Shown: in pieces, positions 12,105 through 25,448 of the stretch | How positions within the stretch are numbered: position 1 is the first letter of the stretch | Layout: each line of letters begins with the position of its first letter | Source: Acipenser ruthenus | Lineage: Eukaryota > Chordata > Actinopteri > Acipenseriformes > Acipenseridae | Reading direction: 5' to 3' | Length of the DNA stretch: 64,000 nucleotides | NCBI RefSeq assembly: GCF_902713425.1 | Contig: NC_081198.1 | Location: forward strand, 4,152,492 to 4,216,491 | Notes under the pieces: generated by a model | Database searches by the model: none | What the model saw: the letters and a program-made list of their open reading frames with translations, nothing else | What the model was told of the DNA's origin: nothing | Made by a program: the position numbers and the translations under genes

Positions 12105-13225
12105 GTACATACACATCGGAACAGAATTGCTCACAAATAGAAAATGTTGCTACATTTCGTGTCGTTAAGCTTTAATAGTTCAAGTTTTGTTTGGTATCGT
12201 TCTGCATGGTTATAGCAACTAGGTCCAGTTGGTAACTACTTTGTCATTTATTATGAGAAACTGAAATATTGTTTCTATCACAGCAATAGTTTAGTTGTTA
12301 AATCAAAAACTACCCTTGTGCTTTTAAATGTTAATCTACTCGCATTGATACTGAACTGTAACATTAGGCGATGACTGGCTGTCACAGGATGTTGGTTACT
12401 GAGTATTTAAATAGCTTGCTTTCCTGTCTAAAGCGTTGCAATACCAGATATGTATATTTTCTGTGTCTTGGACCATTAAAAATTAAAGTCTCTAGACAAT
12501 TTCTTGTTCTATTCCATAGCAATTTAATAAAATATGCAGTTAATCATAAGTCCCTGTATGTGCTCTGATATTTTTTAATGTTGTACAACTATCCCATTAT
12601 GATTCAGTCAGACCTGACTGTCGACAGGGAGTCATTTAAATGGTCTACTACTGTAGACAGTTGACTTAATGCAGATTCGACTGTGCATGATTGTCTTGTC
12701 TTTGAGCTTTGTGAGACATAATGCTGATCTTTTTAGTTAGCTTTTTTTTTGCTGTTTGTTTTAAAGATAATGCACAAATAGGTGAAGGGTGTAAATCTTA
12801 TGATTACCTTATGTGCACGTGTGGTTTTTTAAATTATTTTAATTTTATATTTGTGTTTCATCAGGCAAGGTATACGCAACAATGCATCTGTCTTCACTAA
12901 CATACTAGCTTCCCTGCATGAAAAACAATGAACATGTTATTTGTAGTATATTAAACATGTGTTAATGTTATAGTTATTACAGTGGTCAAGCAATTATACC
13001 CTTATCTTTAGACAACCTTGTGTTTCTACATGCATGTATTTGCCAGATCACATCTTCAGTACTATGCCTAGTACTATGCCTATTAATAGCGTGACTTATG
13101 TTTTATAGTAAATGTCAATTTCTTAGTTTCACTTTTTAGGAATCATTCTGATTTATACTGTTGGTTGGCTGACAATTGATTAAAAAATTAATATATTTTT
13201 AACATTTGTGTTTGATTATTAGGAA

Positions 13226-16200
13226 ATGAGTGTACAGGTGAACTTAAAGAACATTCCTTCCCACTTAATGGAGTCTGCATACAATAACACTGACCACCAG
13301 AGGAGCTCCAGGTAATGGTTAAACTGTATTCTTTAGCAGGTCCAATACTTGTAATGAATTAAAATAAAATGGGATATATTTATGTAGAATTGACTCCAGT
13401 TTATGCTAGATCTTGGGGTAAAAATATATATCAGCTAGGTATGTACTGTAATAATTGTTTGAGTTGAAAATCATATTTCAGTACATTTAATTTTTTTATA
13501 TTCTATACACTGCTATACACTATGTTGTTGGGAGTTCTAGTTAAGAGACTGCTATTTGTGTTCCACATTTATAATACTGGTGAAATGGCATGGGGCAGAG
13601 GAAGCCTGAACTTAAAACTGGTGTAGTTATAATTAAAATAGCAGTTCTAAAGAAGTCATGTCAGTTTTTGAGTAACTGTAATTTCTTGCCTCTCTTCCTC
13701 AGGTCTTCAGAAAACATGCTAACTCCAATCAGCTTTCCTAAAACGAAAATTGCGTTATGGGATCCAGCACCAGTTGGAGAGGTGATCAGTCTGCACCTAT
13801 CTTACTACAGGTTTGTCAATTGTTTCTTTTTTATACGATTGCTGAATTCCGTTTTACTTCTGCTTAATTTTAGCTTTAAAAAACACAAAAGTATCTTTAT
13901 TTTTTTCTCCAAGAAACCCAAGGTTGCTGGTTGTGGAGAAAACCATGCGATTAGCCCATCGCCATGCTCGCCAAAGTAACAGAAATGACTTCTCCTGTTT
14001 CCTCCTGGGCTCAATGGTGGTGGATGATGGTAAGCTGTTTCACACATGATAAACCTGAGTGTACACAACAGTACAGCCCCAGTATAAATATATGTATTAA
14101 TTTTTTTTTTGGTACATGATGTTTTTTTCTGGGATGGTGTTGCTTTTGGGTCCCCACCAATAGAGCACTTTGTCCCAGGGTTTGAGGACCACTGGATTAG
14201 ACTGTGCTTGGTTTGTATTTCAGATGAGGAAGGCGTCACGTTGACAGTGGATCGGTTTGACCCAGGGCGTGAGATGCCTGGATCGCCAGGGAAGGTGCCC
14301 ACAGCCCTGCTCCCTGGAGATTTCCTGATTCCCTGCACAGTGAGCACACAGGGCCCTGCTTCTGGAGACACTATTGTGCACTCTGCAGAAGACTTCCTCA
14401 TTGCATTCAAGGTAAAAAAAGAAATACATCGCAGTACATTTATTATATTTCCAGAATCTGATATTCTTAATAACTTAATGTTAATACCAGCTTTCATAAC
14501 AAATGGGTAAGTGTTTCTTCCGATACATGCAAAAATGTAAGTGTGATGTACAGAAGTATGTATGACCGCCTCTAATATATCCCCATCGGAGGGGATTTCA
14601 TCCCCAGCGGGCAATAATTAATAATGACATTTCAAATCAAGATACCGCCAGTTTAAATGCAGTTTTATTGTATTGTGCTGTACTGTAAATACTGATTTCT
14701 GTTTGGATTTTCTTCAAAGTGGTGTTTTTTGTAAACTTGTTTAAACAGGTTTGTTTCTCAGTACATCAGTAAGACGTTGGATAAACAGGTTAAAACAGAA
14801 TCATTTTAGCCTTTATGAAGCTGTTTATAATGCTACTGGAGTTAGAAATAGGACAAGGGCGCGTGCTCAATGAAAACCCAGCTGGCCACTTTTCTTTCTT
14901 TTTTAATAAGCACTTCTTTGCAGTTGCAGTTTAATGTGAGGGCTTTTCTTTATGTTGTCAACTTCACCTGATGGGAGTCTGCATGCTTGCAGTGTGGCAG
15001 TTACACAGTCTGTCTACAGCAGATGGTTGGAACTGTTGAATAGTGAACAAATCACTAATTGCAGTAGATTTGTTTGTCTGCCTTCCAACAGGTAGCAACT
15101 TAAAGCACTTTTTTTGACAACTTCAGAATTAACATAACAGCTTTAGTCAGCTCTGCATAGTACAATAATTAATACAGGCATTATTTATTATCAATATATG
15201 ATAAAATATGTTCCATACAATCTATATCTTTCATTTACTTGTACAGCTCCCTATATGTTTGTTACACAAATATATTCACCATTATAAATACTGTACAACA
15301 TTTCATGTTTGTATTTATTAAATGTTCTCAAGTACATAGACTTTCAACAAAAGACATAGTGAATATCTTTTTTTCAGTATTACAAAATTCTAATGTAATT
15401 CAATGACATTAAATAGTGGAAACTTAAATATTAGCCCAAAAATCTAACCGCTGGTTTCACAGACCCCGATTAGCACTAATCTTGCAATACCTTACCTAAA
15501 GTGACATTGGATAATCCAAGATTAGTGCTAATCGGGGGCTGTGAAACCAGCTGGAAATGTTATACTAAGGGCATTAACACTTGTTTGACTTTTTTTTACT
15601 TTTGCAACACAATAACCATAATTTCCCTTTATTCAACAGATGCTTCAGCATCGCTGTTGCAGTAAAGACACCCTGGACCCTTCAAAGCTCTTGACTATGA
15701 GAGCACAACTGACCTGTGCAGAGCACATGGATAACCTCAACTTCAGCCTTCACTGGGCAGCTGTTACAATAGCCAACACTCTGGACGCCACACCAGTCAA
15801 ACCAGTTCCCATCATCCCTACCGCACTGGCAAGGAACCTGACCAGCCCCATGAACATCGCACAGGTTCAGGGAGTGTGTAAATTTGGGTGAGTTTGTGTG
15901 TGTCTTATTTTGTTATAAATGTATTTTACAGAAATGGTAGTTAGGTAACCCACTGCTTATAATTTTGTCATTCACTGCTGGACATCAGAATAGAGGTGTT
16001 TCTCAAATTGTGAAAAGGGTGTTTTTGTTAGCACTGTCAATCAGTTGTAATTCACAGTCAAGACCACAACTGTATATTATGAGCCATTATTTATTTATTT
16101 TTAAATGGGCAGGGTATGGGTTTACAAAGGCTAACCATAAAACCTGTTTTTCTGTTGTGTTTGTGTGTGTTTTATTATTTATTTTTTATAAAGATTCCTT

Positions 16201-16977
16201 ACCATGGACCAAACCCGTAAACTGCTCCTGGTGCTTGAATCGGATCCAAAAGCTTATACTTTGCCTCTTGTTGGGATGTAAGTGTATTATAAATGTATTT
16301 AAAAAAAAAAAAAAAAAAAGCTTCATTTTTTTCAATAGTAAATCGTATATTGTAGACAAATAAAACTGTGACAGTGTCACCAGCTGTCAAAGACAACTGC
16401 AGTTCGGTCTTCTCCCTTTACATATACTTGATCCTTGTAACAGTTGTTCTTTATTACTGTTCTTTGCAGATGGCTAAGTGGGATTACCCATATCCACAGT
16501 CCTCAGGTCTGGGCTTGTTGCCTCCGATACCTGTTCAGCTCATCTCTTCAGGACAGGTAAGAGAACTATTTGTTGAGAAATACTTTAATTATAGTCTTGG
16601 ATAATACCATTCTACACTTTATTGTTAGTCATTGATTTCACTAGAGACATTCAGTACTGGCTTAAACTATCCATCCCTGCTCAGGAGAAATTAGAATGAA
16701 GCATGTATTTTTGTTTGAAAAAAAGTTTCAAAATATCTCTTTTAATGCTTGTATTGTTAGTAGTGTTCTGATGTTTTGTTGCAGGGTTGTGAGTGAGGGT
16801 GGCGGTTTCCTCATTGTTCTGTACTCCCTCACACACAAGGAGCCAGAGTTCTATGAGTGTCGTCTCTGCACTGGACAGCAGGAGCTGGGGTTTCAACTGC
16901 TAACCAGCACAGAATCTCTCAACCTTTTTAAGGTGTGTTCAGTGTTGCATATAAATATGTTCTCCTGACTAAAAAAC

Positions 16978-17042
<65 letters not shown>

Positions 17043-20000
17043 ATATAATTTATATATATATATAATTTTAGTGTGTGTATTTTTCCACAACGGCAGCCGA
17101 ACCTGGGGCGAGCCCATTCTCTCTTCTCCTCGACCGACCCGCTCTCCTTCTCGTACTTGGTTTGTTTGTCGTTCAAAGTGAACGCCCGACCGCCGTTTAG
17201 CCAGGCTATTTATAGTTTAAAAACTGCTAATTGAAATGATCCATGAGTGGGAATGTTAACTTTTTTTTGTTGTAAAAAATATAGCGTTGATTACATGGTG
17301 CTTTATGCATGGTTAATTCACGGAAAGTTAAATTTTTGCTTCACTGTATGTGCATTATAGGGAGGGAGTTATTTTATTTTGTATTTTAGTCCGATGTGTC
17401 CCGCGACGCCCCCCACCCCCTGCCCCATTTAATGCTCTTTGGTTATAATGTTCATATTGAGTGTGTCCCGAGACCCGCATTATAACGAGGGATTTGGGTC
17501 AGAATTTGATTGCAGGGACGTTCATTGTCAAAAATATATTAGAATTATGACTCCCTGTTAAAAAGGTTTTTTTATTGTACTTAATTAAAACCAACAGAAT
17601 GCAATTACCTTTTGAAACCACTGCAGTGTAAAATGCTAAACAAATTCGGAAGATAATGTTTTTAAATGATTAAAGGTGGCATTGGGACATACAAGTAAAT
17701 CTAGCCAAACTGAATTAGTTTTTTTCTTGAATTAAGAATGTGAATCCATCAGACCGACAGCCGATCCAGTTTGAACTTAGTGCAGAAAGCCAGAATCAGG
17801 AGACTGACTTCTTTAAGGAGGTGTCGGCCCGCGTGTCTTTCACCAGGTATGATTGGGGGGTAGGAATACTTTACAGATCTACAATATATTGGAAGTCTAC
17901 ACAATGCACTGTCAAACACTGTATTTCACCAATAACTGTAAATGCAAAGTCATAACACATTCAGTAGTACTAGAAATAAAAATAACATTTGACAAAACAT
18001 TACAAGTCTTGCGGCATTGATCCTCAGCGTTCTGCTGGCATCTGGTTGCTGTGTGTCTGGAGTGGAGTACATTCATTCTGGCTTTCTCTTGGTGTTTTTA
18101 CACATTTTCATTCAGGCTATATACAGAATGCCCAGACCAAGACACTGTACAAAAATGATTACCTGACATTCTAGACAATGGTTGAGCTAACTGGAATTGA
18201 AGAATTAACACGTGCCATGCCAATGGGCGAGCTCATTTCAAACCTGTCCTGTAATGTTTTGTTACATTTTTCTTTTTCCTAAGTTCTCGGGTGAACTCTC
18301 CTCCTAACAAGCTGTCTGTGAGTGACCATGACTCGGGTGTGGATGAGGACTTCTCTCCCAGGCCGTCCCCGAGCCCACACCCTGCCAGCCAGCAGGTACA
18401 GTGAAATATGAAAGCTTCATAGGCTAATAGGAGTTAACAGGTTCTTTCTCTGACGTGTGAAAATGGACTCCTGGGCCTCCAGTTTGTAGCTTATTTATGA
18501 GGCCTTATAACTTAAGATGAAATATATTTGTACACATAGTATGCGTTAACAGAGTCAGCCGAGTCACTGGATGGCAGTGCTGAGATGTATAATTGAACAA
18601 ATCCAGTTTATTTTTATATAGGTTTTAATTGCTTACTTAATATCCATGCACTTGTGTTTGACAGCTACGTCAGATTCATCCCTCAGTGCCGGAGCTCTCT
18701 ATTGTCTTTGATGGCAGCTTCACAGACTCCAATAAAGCTGATCAGTGTCTACAAGGTTTTGGAATCAGACCTTCTCCAGCTTCAGCTCCTCAACAACACA
18801 TGAGAAGTGCTGGGCCTATTCAAGAACTGTACCCGGAGGCAAGGCAGTCCAGTATCGGATCCTGCTCTGGGTCATTTCCAGTAAGGCGCTTTCTAGCTCC
18901 TGCAAACCAGCCAATGAAGGTCTGCAAAGGCAGAGCGAGTCCTGCTCAGCACCAGCCTGTTAATTGGAAGGGAGGTCCTCCACTCAGGAAGAGTTCTGGA
19001 TCCTCCGCTTCATCAGCATCCTCCTCCTCCTCCTCCTCCTCCTCATCAACTCCACAGAGTGGACCGTCGCCCAACACCTCCATTCATCAGCCTAAAGGGC
19101 ACCTGCCTTCTGCCAGTAAGAGGGGCATTTCCCCAGCTGGCAGACCGGGAGCCCCTGGCACTCAAAGACCTCCCTCCCCTGGAAATCCATCAGCTAGACG
19201 TGGCCTGCCACACAGTGCACAAACACCAGCCCGGACGTCCAACTTCCACATGCCCTTTTCGCCGCCTCATGGTCCAAACCAGCACCCTGCTAGCTTCTGC
19301 AGCTGTTGTCAGCATCGCGGTCGTGTGCCATACTATCCAATAAACTCGTGGCAAGGCGTTCCCAACTTTGCATCCAACGGTAGCCCTGTTTACTGCCCAT
19401 CAGATTCCCTGGCTCATGACTGCAGTTTTCCTCCCTTCCACCAGGGCATGAGCTGTCAATGCAATGGTCACTGCAGCCCAATGTGTCAAACAAACAGTCC
19501 TGCTAGTCAGGCTTCACGTGATAATAGTGCTCTTCCGATGCCTGGAGCACAGAATACCCAGAAGACTAGTCCTTCTAAAGTGCAGTTCTGTCTCAGCCAT
19601 GCTGCCTGCGTGCCTCAGCCTTCCCCCCAGCCCCCTGCTGAGATCGGACTGATGGGGTTACCTCATGATGCTTATAAGATTCTTGTGGAACAGGACAAGC
19701 AGTTGAAAGTGCTACAAGCCCAGGTTTGTATAGCCAGCAAAACCACTCTTTCCCCCTACTTTTCAAATATTAAATTATTTTGCTGCCACCGTAAATTAAA
19801 TGTTACCCCTCTGCTATGCCGCTAGTGCGTGAGCATGCATGATTAAAATGTGCATAAAAATCAACAGTTTTGCAGTCAGCTAGGTTTATTGAAAGCTTTG
19901 ATAAAAATTCAAGGCCGTTATCATGCTCACTATCCTGAGTGCTAAGATCTGGCATACATTACCCAGCCACATCCAGTATTTTAAAAATTGATTTACTAAT

Positions 20001-23000
20001 AGAGATGATCAAAAAAAGACTTTCATATGACCATAAAAAGCTCATATTCATGTAGTTAGTTATTTAGAACATTTCACGGTCACAAAGTTCTGAGTTAGGT
20101 TGTATATAATCGTTTAACATTTTAAAATCTTTCTAGATCCAAAAGCTGTTGGAGGCTCAGAGTAACCCACCCTGCTCTCACACGTCCCCTCCACAGTCAG
20201 GGAGGCAGGTGGAGTCTGTTGCCATGGAAACCCAGACTGCTCTGGGCGTGCACATGAAAAAGAGTGTCAGTATTGCTGTGAGCACAGGTAAGAGCAGCAC
20301 AGCAGACATTTCTGATGTGTATTCTCTTATCTCCAGTCAAAGTAAATAAGTCAAGATTATTCATCACACATGACACATCAGATATTTATTTTGAGAGGTG
20401 GGACAGGGACTTTAAAATACAGTTTTTCAATAGTAGACAAATTTAAATAAATAACCTTCCAAAGAAAACTACATTGTAGCAAGGACGAAACTATATAGTA
20501 GCTCACTAAGTGGGGGGAAAAACAAATATCTAGTTAGTGCACATGAGGGCGAATGACAGCTTTCAAGCACTCCTGTTGGTAGAGTGTGTATTATGTGTTT
20601 TAATATTTATAATTTTATTGTTTAAGGAGCAAGCTTGTTTTGGAGCCCGACTGTAGATCAGGAGGAGGTGGCGATGCTAGAGTCCCAGGATGAGGAAATG
20701 GGCATCTCTCTCACTACTGAGGAAGACACCACTCACAACAGCATTGCTTCCTCACTGAAGGCTGTCGATATCCACAGCTTTGCAGAGAGCACCCAGGTCA
20801 TAGCAGAGGAGTCTATTGTTCCATCAAATACAGCCAGGTAAGCATTGGCAGAGGTAGCCAAAAGGGATCAACAAAAATACAATTGTTCAAGCAGAAATCT
20901 ATTCTTTGATACAAAACATGTGGGATGTTATGCACCAATGCCTGTCTGTCTGTTAGTCTACATGGTGTCAGATTTTTCCACTCCTAGTCTCCAATAAATG
21001 TTTCAAATTGCATTTGTTTAAAATCCAGTCATTATTATACATTTTTATTATATTTTTTACAATTCACATTATATAATTATGATTGGAAGAACTTGCTTCA
21101 TGTGTGTTTTCGTTTTCTCATTTTTATTGTTTTGTTTTATCTTCAGTTCTTCATCTCAGTTTTGGAATGAGCGGGGGCCCCTGGTAACATTCCAAAGCCC
21201 TGAACTTGGGGAGAGTGTCAGCATGTGCATCCAGTCATTGCCAGTAGAGGGGGCAAAAAAGCAGGAAAATGAGAAAGTGAATCATCAGCCAAACAGTGAA
21301 CTGCATAATGAGCAGAAATTTTATCAGGACTTGCTGGTAAGTTTTGGTTAAAATATATATTTAATTTTAAATGCCAATTTAACGATTTATTTGGCTTCAT
21401 AAAGACAGTTATGTAATGATTTGTACGTGGTTTATTAAAGTTTCTAAAACTTTACATTTGATGATATATATGGTTGTATGTATATCCACAGATTTAGTGA
21501 GTAATTCATCATCAAGGGTGTATTGCTCACTAAGTAGCTTTTTCTTGTACTTTGAAAAAGCTATACTGTAAAATGTTCTTTGTGCACTCCACACACTGTT
21601 TCTTTCAAAGACAATTTTACTCCATACTGTAGTTTCCACTCTATATTTATAAAGCTTAATTTCCCATAGCATATTTGATTTTTAAAGCTATTTTACCACG
21701 ATGTGACATTCTAGTGACAAGTGCATTGTGTTTTGATTCCTGCTGTGTTTTGATGTCAGGGCCAGGTGAACATCCGCTTGCAGGCCTCTTCATCTGGAGA
21801 CGAAGAAGAGCCGGGGCAGAGACAGGCCATGCACTCTGGGACAGGGGCCCTGGATTCATCTCCTGTGTCCCAAAGCAGCAGCCGGAAAAAGCAGTCAGCC
21901 CCCAGCAAGTGCGACAAGGACATGGTCCGGAACGCCACCCTGAAACAGCTGGAACACCTGGGAGTGAAGGTTGACCGCTGTGTGAAAGGCAATAAAACCA
22001 AGGCCAAGGTGGAGAGTGCCAGGTAACTTTTTTTTAAATTGCAGAGTTTCTGTTTCTAGAATGTGTTTATGTTGTCTCTCTCTTTACTTGTATGCCTGTC
22101 TGTCTGTCTGTGTGGGTAAGAATGCACAACAATACCTACAATGTCTTACATCGAGAATACTGACAAGTTAGTCTTAAACATCCCCCAGATTGATACACTC
22201 AATAGCATGTGGTGAGGAATGTTGTAACCAAGTTTTATAACAATTAAGTAAGCAGTATAATATATCGGGATGAATAATACACTATTGTATTCCAAAGAAC
22301 CTTGTATGTTACCTATACAGTTACATAAGCGTTACTGTATTTCAAAAATTGACAAAATTCTGATCTTAAATATATTGCCTGCTAAGATTTTTCTCAAGTT
22401 ACAAAAGGTCAGTTGCTTGACTTGTCTGTTTCTCCGGTTTCAGCACGCTGGCTTGTATATACCCCCAGGCAGTCCTCCCCAGGCTGAATTACGTGTCCTT
22501 TGGGAACATGGCTACGAGTGGCTTCGGCCCCAGCGGTGTGGACCTGAGCCTGGAAGCCAACGCCATAGCCCTAAAGTACCTGAACGACTCGCAGCTATCC
22601 CAGCTCTCCGTGAGCAGAGGGGGGCGCCAAACCGGGCAAGAAGAGTCCCAGTCCCTCAGCGTCATCCTACAGCACAACACCACTACAGAGAAGAGCATGG
22701 TGGGCATGAGCTTGATGTCTCCCAATAACATGTCATTCGCTACCAGGAAATACATGAAGAGGTACGGGCTCATTGAGTGCGAGGATAGCAGTGAGGAGGA
22801 AGAGGAGGGGGCCAGTGAGAGCCAGATCGAGACCACCGTGGTGTCTGTGTCTGACAGCTACAGGAAGGACTACGCTGAAAGGGGCGCTGAAAGACAGCAA
22901 GAGTTGCTCCAGCAGCAGCCGCACCGCAATAGTGGTGCAAGGGTGTGCAACGACTGGGAAGGGAACATTTTGAAAAACATTACCAATGAGATTCCCTCCC

Positions 23001-23254
23001 AGCAGCAGCAGCAGCAGCAGCAGCTCTCAGACCAGGATTCCCAGCAGATACTCAGGGACCTGAAACCTAAAATGAAGCTCTTGGCAGGGGTTACCCACAT
23101 CTCTCAGGACCCTGACAAGGAAAACGGCATGCAGTTTTTCCCTGACAAGCTCCTACATGACTCCCCTGTAACACAGAAGCATATGGAGAGCCAGGGATCT
23201 GTGGGGAACTTTTTAGATGTCAACAGGCTGCGGCAGCTTCCCAAACTCTTCTGA
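13226..23254 (+). CDS. stil: STIL centriolar assembly protein (SCL-interrupting locus)
   Basis: Sixteen coding exons join in phase: 13226-13311, 13703-13810, 13914-14029, 14224-14411, 15640-15887, 16194-16277, 16470-16556, 16785-16932, 17737-17846, 18284-18395, 18665-19723, 20137-20287, 20627-20837, 21147-21336, 21760-22022, 22444-23254. The 1323 residues compare with 1287 in human. The N-terminal half matches the conserved STIL domain ([43 protein letters not shown]). The CPAP/CENPJ-binding proline motif [13 protein letters not shown] lies near residue 420. The PLK4-binding coiled coil ([20 protein letters not shown]) is around 767-790. The STAN motif ([20 protein letters not shown]) begins near 1091. 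A KEN degron sits at 1279-1281 and the end is RQLPKLF. Serine and glutamine runs lie in exon 12 and the last exon. It builds the centriole cartwheel with SAS-6 and PLK4 (family knowledge). Confidence 0.97.
15451..15550. mobile_element. Compact hairpin MITE (Angel-like ends) in STIL intron 5
   Basis: Arms 15451-15484 and 15517-15550 are inverted copies matching at 33 of 34 positions, with a 32-nt loop. The arm starts CTGGTTTCACAGACCCCGAT, resembling the ends of Angel-type foldback MITEs of fishes. Near-perfect arms suggest recent insertion or gene-conversion-like maintenance. Confidence 0.65.
16979..17036. repeat. (AT)n microsatellite
   Basis: Uninterrupted AT run immediately after STIL coding exon 8, with degenerate AT/TAATA sequence to about 17065. 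Confidence 0.95.
17066..17520. mobile_element. Possible remnant of a Tigger-like DNA transposon
   Basis: A CpG-bearing island inside an AT-rich STIL intron. It contains GCATTATAACGAGGGATTT at about 17478, which resembles the TTATAACG-rich termini of Tigger/pogo elements. No opposite terminal repeat or TA duplication was located, because the left side merges with the AT microsatellite. Confidence 0.3.
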
Positions 23255-24427
23255 GTTTTATAAATGGGGAGGACTATAAAGACTTCTATTATATCTGGAT
23301 TAAACCAGGCTGGCAGCTTTTTAGGAAAAATGTTTACAAAACTTTTGTGTCAAAAGGATTGTTATAATGACATTTTTGGATGACCAGAAAGCTTGCTTTA
23401 TCTCTTACTTGACTGATCCCATTGCATCCATCCAATATGAACAGTCTCCATGTTTTAACCAATCCTTTCAATGTTTTCATTTTTCTAAGAAAATATGATG
23501 AACTTCAGTGAGTATTCCTAGCGTTAACACAATCTTTTTCTCAAAGTTTCATTCCCCCTGTCTTATTATGTATTGGCAATATGTGGCTACAAAAAAGGAT
23601 ACACACTTTTACCTTGTTGAAAACTGATGGGAGTAGTTGTTCTCTCTTCATATTATGGATATATAATACCTTTTTAGAAACCAACAAAAACAATAATGCT
23701 TAAATGCTAAATATACATAGTAGCCTTGAATTTGGTTGAATTGAAGCTTTTGAACTTGCCAACATACACATTATGTACTTGGCATTCTAATAGAGACATT
23801 TAGATACATTATTGCTGTGTCAAATCTGCCTCAGTATTTATTTGCTCAAGTAACTTGACCTATTTCCCTGAATGAATTGTGCTATGGATTACAAACTCGG
23901 GTTCTCTCATTCCTGTAGGAACAGTACTGTTTATACAAGCCAAGTCCTACTAATTAGAAATGTACGCATGTTGAGTTATTGGTCCAATCCTCTGAAATGT
24001 GCCTTAACCTCTGTTCCTTTCCATGTTTGTGTGTGGGTTTTAGTGTGACGTGTGTGTCTCTTGATTTGCACTTTTAGAACTGTTTGTAGTCCACAGTGTT
24101 TTGCTTATATCAGATCCTCCCATGTTGGTACACTCCACCTATAGGTTGTGTATTGAACTTTAAACAGAACTGCTGTGACTGCCTTCTGCACATTCGCATT
24201 CATAGCTAATCTGAGGGCCCCGTTGCTTTTATAACCACTGTTCCAGTTAAGTCAACTCAGACTCTGCCGTGTGTGTGTGACCAAAATCAGTGTTATATAA
24301 TTTTTTTTATTTCAATTATTTTAAAAGATCTCAGGAGTGTTTTGGGGTTATTAAACACAATTCACCTGGTTTGCCTGTGCGTGTGTTTTTTGTATTTATT
24401 AATATTTTATATTTTTACAAGTTTTTA

Positions 24428-24433
24428 AATAAA
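24428..24433 (+). terminator. STIL poly(A) signal (AATAAA)
   Basis: Canonical hexamer about 1.17 kb beyond the STIL stop, followed by a GTGTGTGT-rich downstream element at about 24453. This makes 23255 to about 24450 the 3' untranslated region. Confidence 0.7.
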
Positions 24434-25448
24434 GAGCAATTTAATTAACCAGCTGTGTGTGTATTTATTTATATAATTTTGAAAAATGTATCGTGAGAAA
24501 TAAATGTGCTGCTGATGTGCTTAATTTATGATTGATCCATATCCTGTCCAATTGTTTTGAAGCGTAAAGGGGATTAATTTTAAAATGTATTGCATCGTTA
24601 ACAACCAGAGGATGCCATTCGGCACATCAATGCTCATCCGGTTTCTAGTACCTCATTGACATTTTCCTAGGATCCTAAAGGATCCCAGTCCATACACTCT
24701 CCACTCGCTGTAAAAACAAACAAGTATTATTATATTATTATACAAGACAACTATATTGCCTGTTTTTATTTCCCAGGTGTTACTCCTGTTGCTGCTTTTG
24801 AAAATGCTCTTCAAGCTTTGCTAATCTTTGTGGGAAACGAGTAGGGTATCCATCTACCCCTCTGATAACAGCCAGTCGCTGCTAGTATTAACTGTTCATA
24901 AAATATGTCTTTATGAATCAAACACAAAGTAGTCATAACAAATAAATGTGCTGTATTTAAAACAAAAAGATTCAAGTAGTCTCCGAACAATACTGAAATA
25001 ACCGGTCCGCAATGAAATACAACTTTCAGTTGCCTAAAAATGACTAAATAACCTATTTCTCCACCTCTATTTACCAAGAATAAATTAGGTGATTTTTATA
25101 ACGTCACTTGGCTACTTTGTGCTGTTGCTGCTGCCATTGTCTAAATTTTCACACTTTGTAAATAGATGGAGTTTCCATTGAAAAACTACATCACTTACCC
25201 CACATCCTGTTTATTTGTGACTGAGGACCAGTGCACAGGAAGTAGTCTCTGGAGAAATTATTCTGTTTCATTACCCTGTGCCTACCGTCTAAAGCCAGGG
25301 AACAAGAGTAAACCCTTAAGGATAGAATACAGTGCCGAATGGGGTTGTCCTAGAATGTTTTTAAACATAGTATGGTCCTGCCAAATGTCATTGCTCAACA
25401 GCTTGTAGATGCCAAGTGACTTTATATAATTATAGTAAATCTGGGACA
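24434..25448. other. Convergent intergenic interval of STIL and the MED26-like gene
   Basis: Contains the 3' flank of STIL and, on the minus strand, the likely 3' untranslated region of the MED26-like gene. A minus-strand AATAAA lies at 25210-25215, about 235 nt past its stop. No further gene was recognised. Confidence 0.55.

Noticed and set aside
13805-14614. Minus-strand frame of 269 residues opposite STIL exons
   Set aside because: It is antisense to the confidently assembled STIL exons 3 and 4 and their introns, with no recognisable domain.
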